Shown: positions 63,950 through 64,000 of the stretch, piece by piece
How positions within the stretch are numbered: position 1 is the first letter of the stretch
Layout of the letters: each line of letters begins with the position of its first letter
Assembly (NCBI GenBank): GCA_001314705.1
Contig: LJSU01000014.1
Span: 17,769 to 81,768, forward strand
Length of the DNA: 64,000 nucleotides
Source: Rhodobacteraceae bacterium HLUCCO07
GTDB lineage: Bacteria > Pseudomonadota > Alphaproteobacteria > Rhodobacterales > Rhodobacteraceae
Reading direction: 5' to 3'
Program-made: the position numbers and the translations under genes
Notes under the pieces: generated by a model
The model's database searches: none
Told to the model about the DNA's origin: nothing
The model's input: only the letters and a program-made list of their open reading frames with translations

Positions 63950-64000
63950 CCCACCCCCGAGGTGGCAAAGCCCACAGGCGAGCGGCCACCAAATAGCGCG
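63903..64000. mobile_element. Left end of an IS21-like insertion sequence (runs off the window)
   Basis: The sequence starts TGTCAATGTGCATTCAAAAG and continues with two near repeats: ATTCAAAAGTGGCCCA at 63914-63929 and ATCCAAAAATGACCCA at 63937-63952. A TGT end with repeated subterminal motifs is the pattern of IS21-family ends, to which istA/istB-type genes would follow beyond the window. The element interrupts atpE. Confidence 0.6.

Overview
The window looks like a chromosomal segment of a marine alphaproteobacterium of the family Rhodobacteraceae (Roseobacter group). This rests on high GC, the split aerobic cobaltochelatase pair cobT/cobS beside a J-domain gene and bolA, many TRAP and ABC uptake systems, the bamD-recN order, and short intergenic repeats of a type I associate with this family. 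No rRNA, tRNA or CRISPR array was recognised.

Region 1 (1-18.7 kb) is mostly housekeeping: the end of bamD, recN, an FAD-linked lactate/glycolate-type dehydrogenase, a ClC channel, a DUF427 protein, Xaa-Pro aminopeptidase, cobT, cobS, an exported MsrB, a J-domain protein, bolA, a DUF4177-like protein, a thioesterase, a HemJ/CopD-like membrane protein, gatB, a 58-residue exported peptide gene, an unknown protein and a lytic transglycosylase.

Region 2 (18.7-33.3 kb) is a catabolic block. On the minus strand lie TPP-dependent E1 alpha and beta, a two-lipoyl E2 with a degenerate catalytic domain, a frameshifted aldehyde dehydrogenase, a separate catalytic E2 without lipoyl domain, an M24-family protein that lacks one metal ligand, a short-chain dehydrogenase, and a fusion of a winged-helix DNA-binding domain to a solute-binding-protein fold with no signal peptide. 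Divergent from this regulator is a ribose-type ABC importer; the shared intergenic region carries palindromes that may be its operators.

Region 3 (33.3-49.7 kb) looks like a D-amino-acid or acylated-peptide scavenging cluster. It holds an XRE-cupin regulator, a DauA-like D-amino acid dehydrogenase, a TRAP transporter (the large permease has an in-frame TAG), an M81/MlrC-type peptidase, a D-aminoacylase-type amidohydrolase, a CobW GTPase, a class III aminotransferase, a PotABCD-type importer, an amidase and a TetR/BetI-like regulator.

Region 4 (50.4-64 kb) looks like an oxygen-limitation and survival block. LigD is split into three genes (phosphoesterase, ligase, polymerase) behind a ribosome-hibernation factor fused to a cold-shock domain. 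A host-attachment-type protein follows, then the arginine deiminase operon (antiporter, arcA, arcB, arcC), and divergently an N-ATPase operon (atpD, atpC, atpQ, an inserted CPA2 antiporter, atpR, atpB, atpE). Three FNR/DNR-type boxes sit in front of these units at promoter-like spacings. The N-ATPase c-subunit gene is cut after 46 codons by what looks like the end of an IS21-type insertion sequence, and the window ends inside that element.
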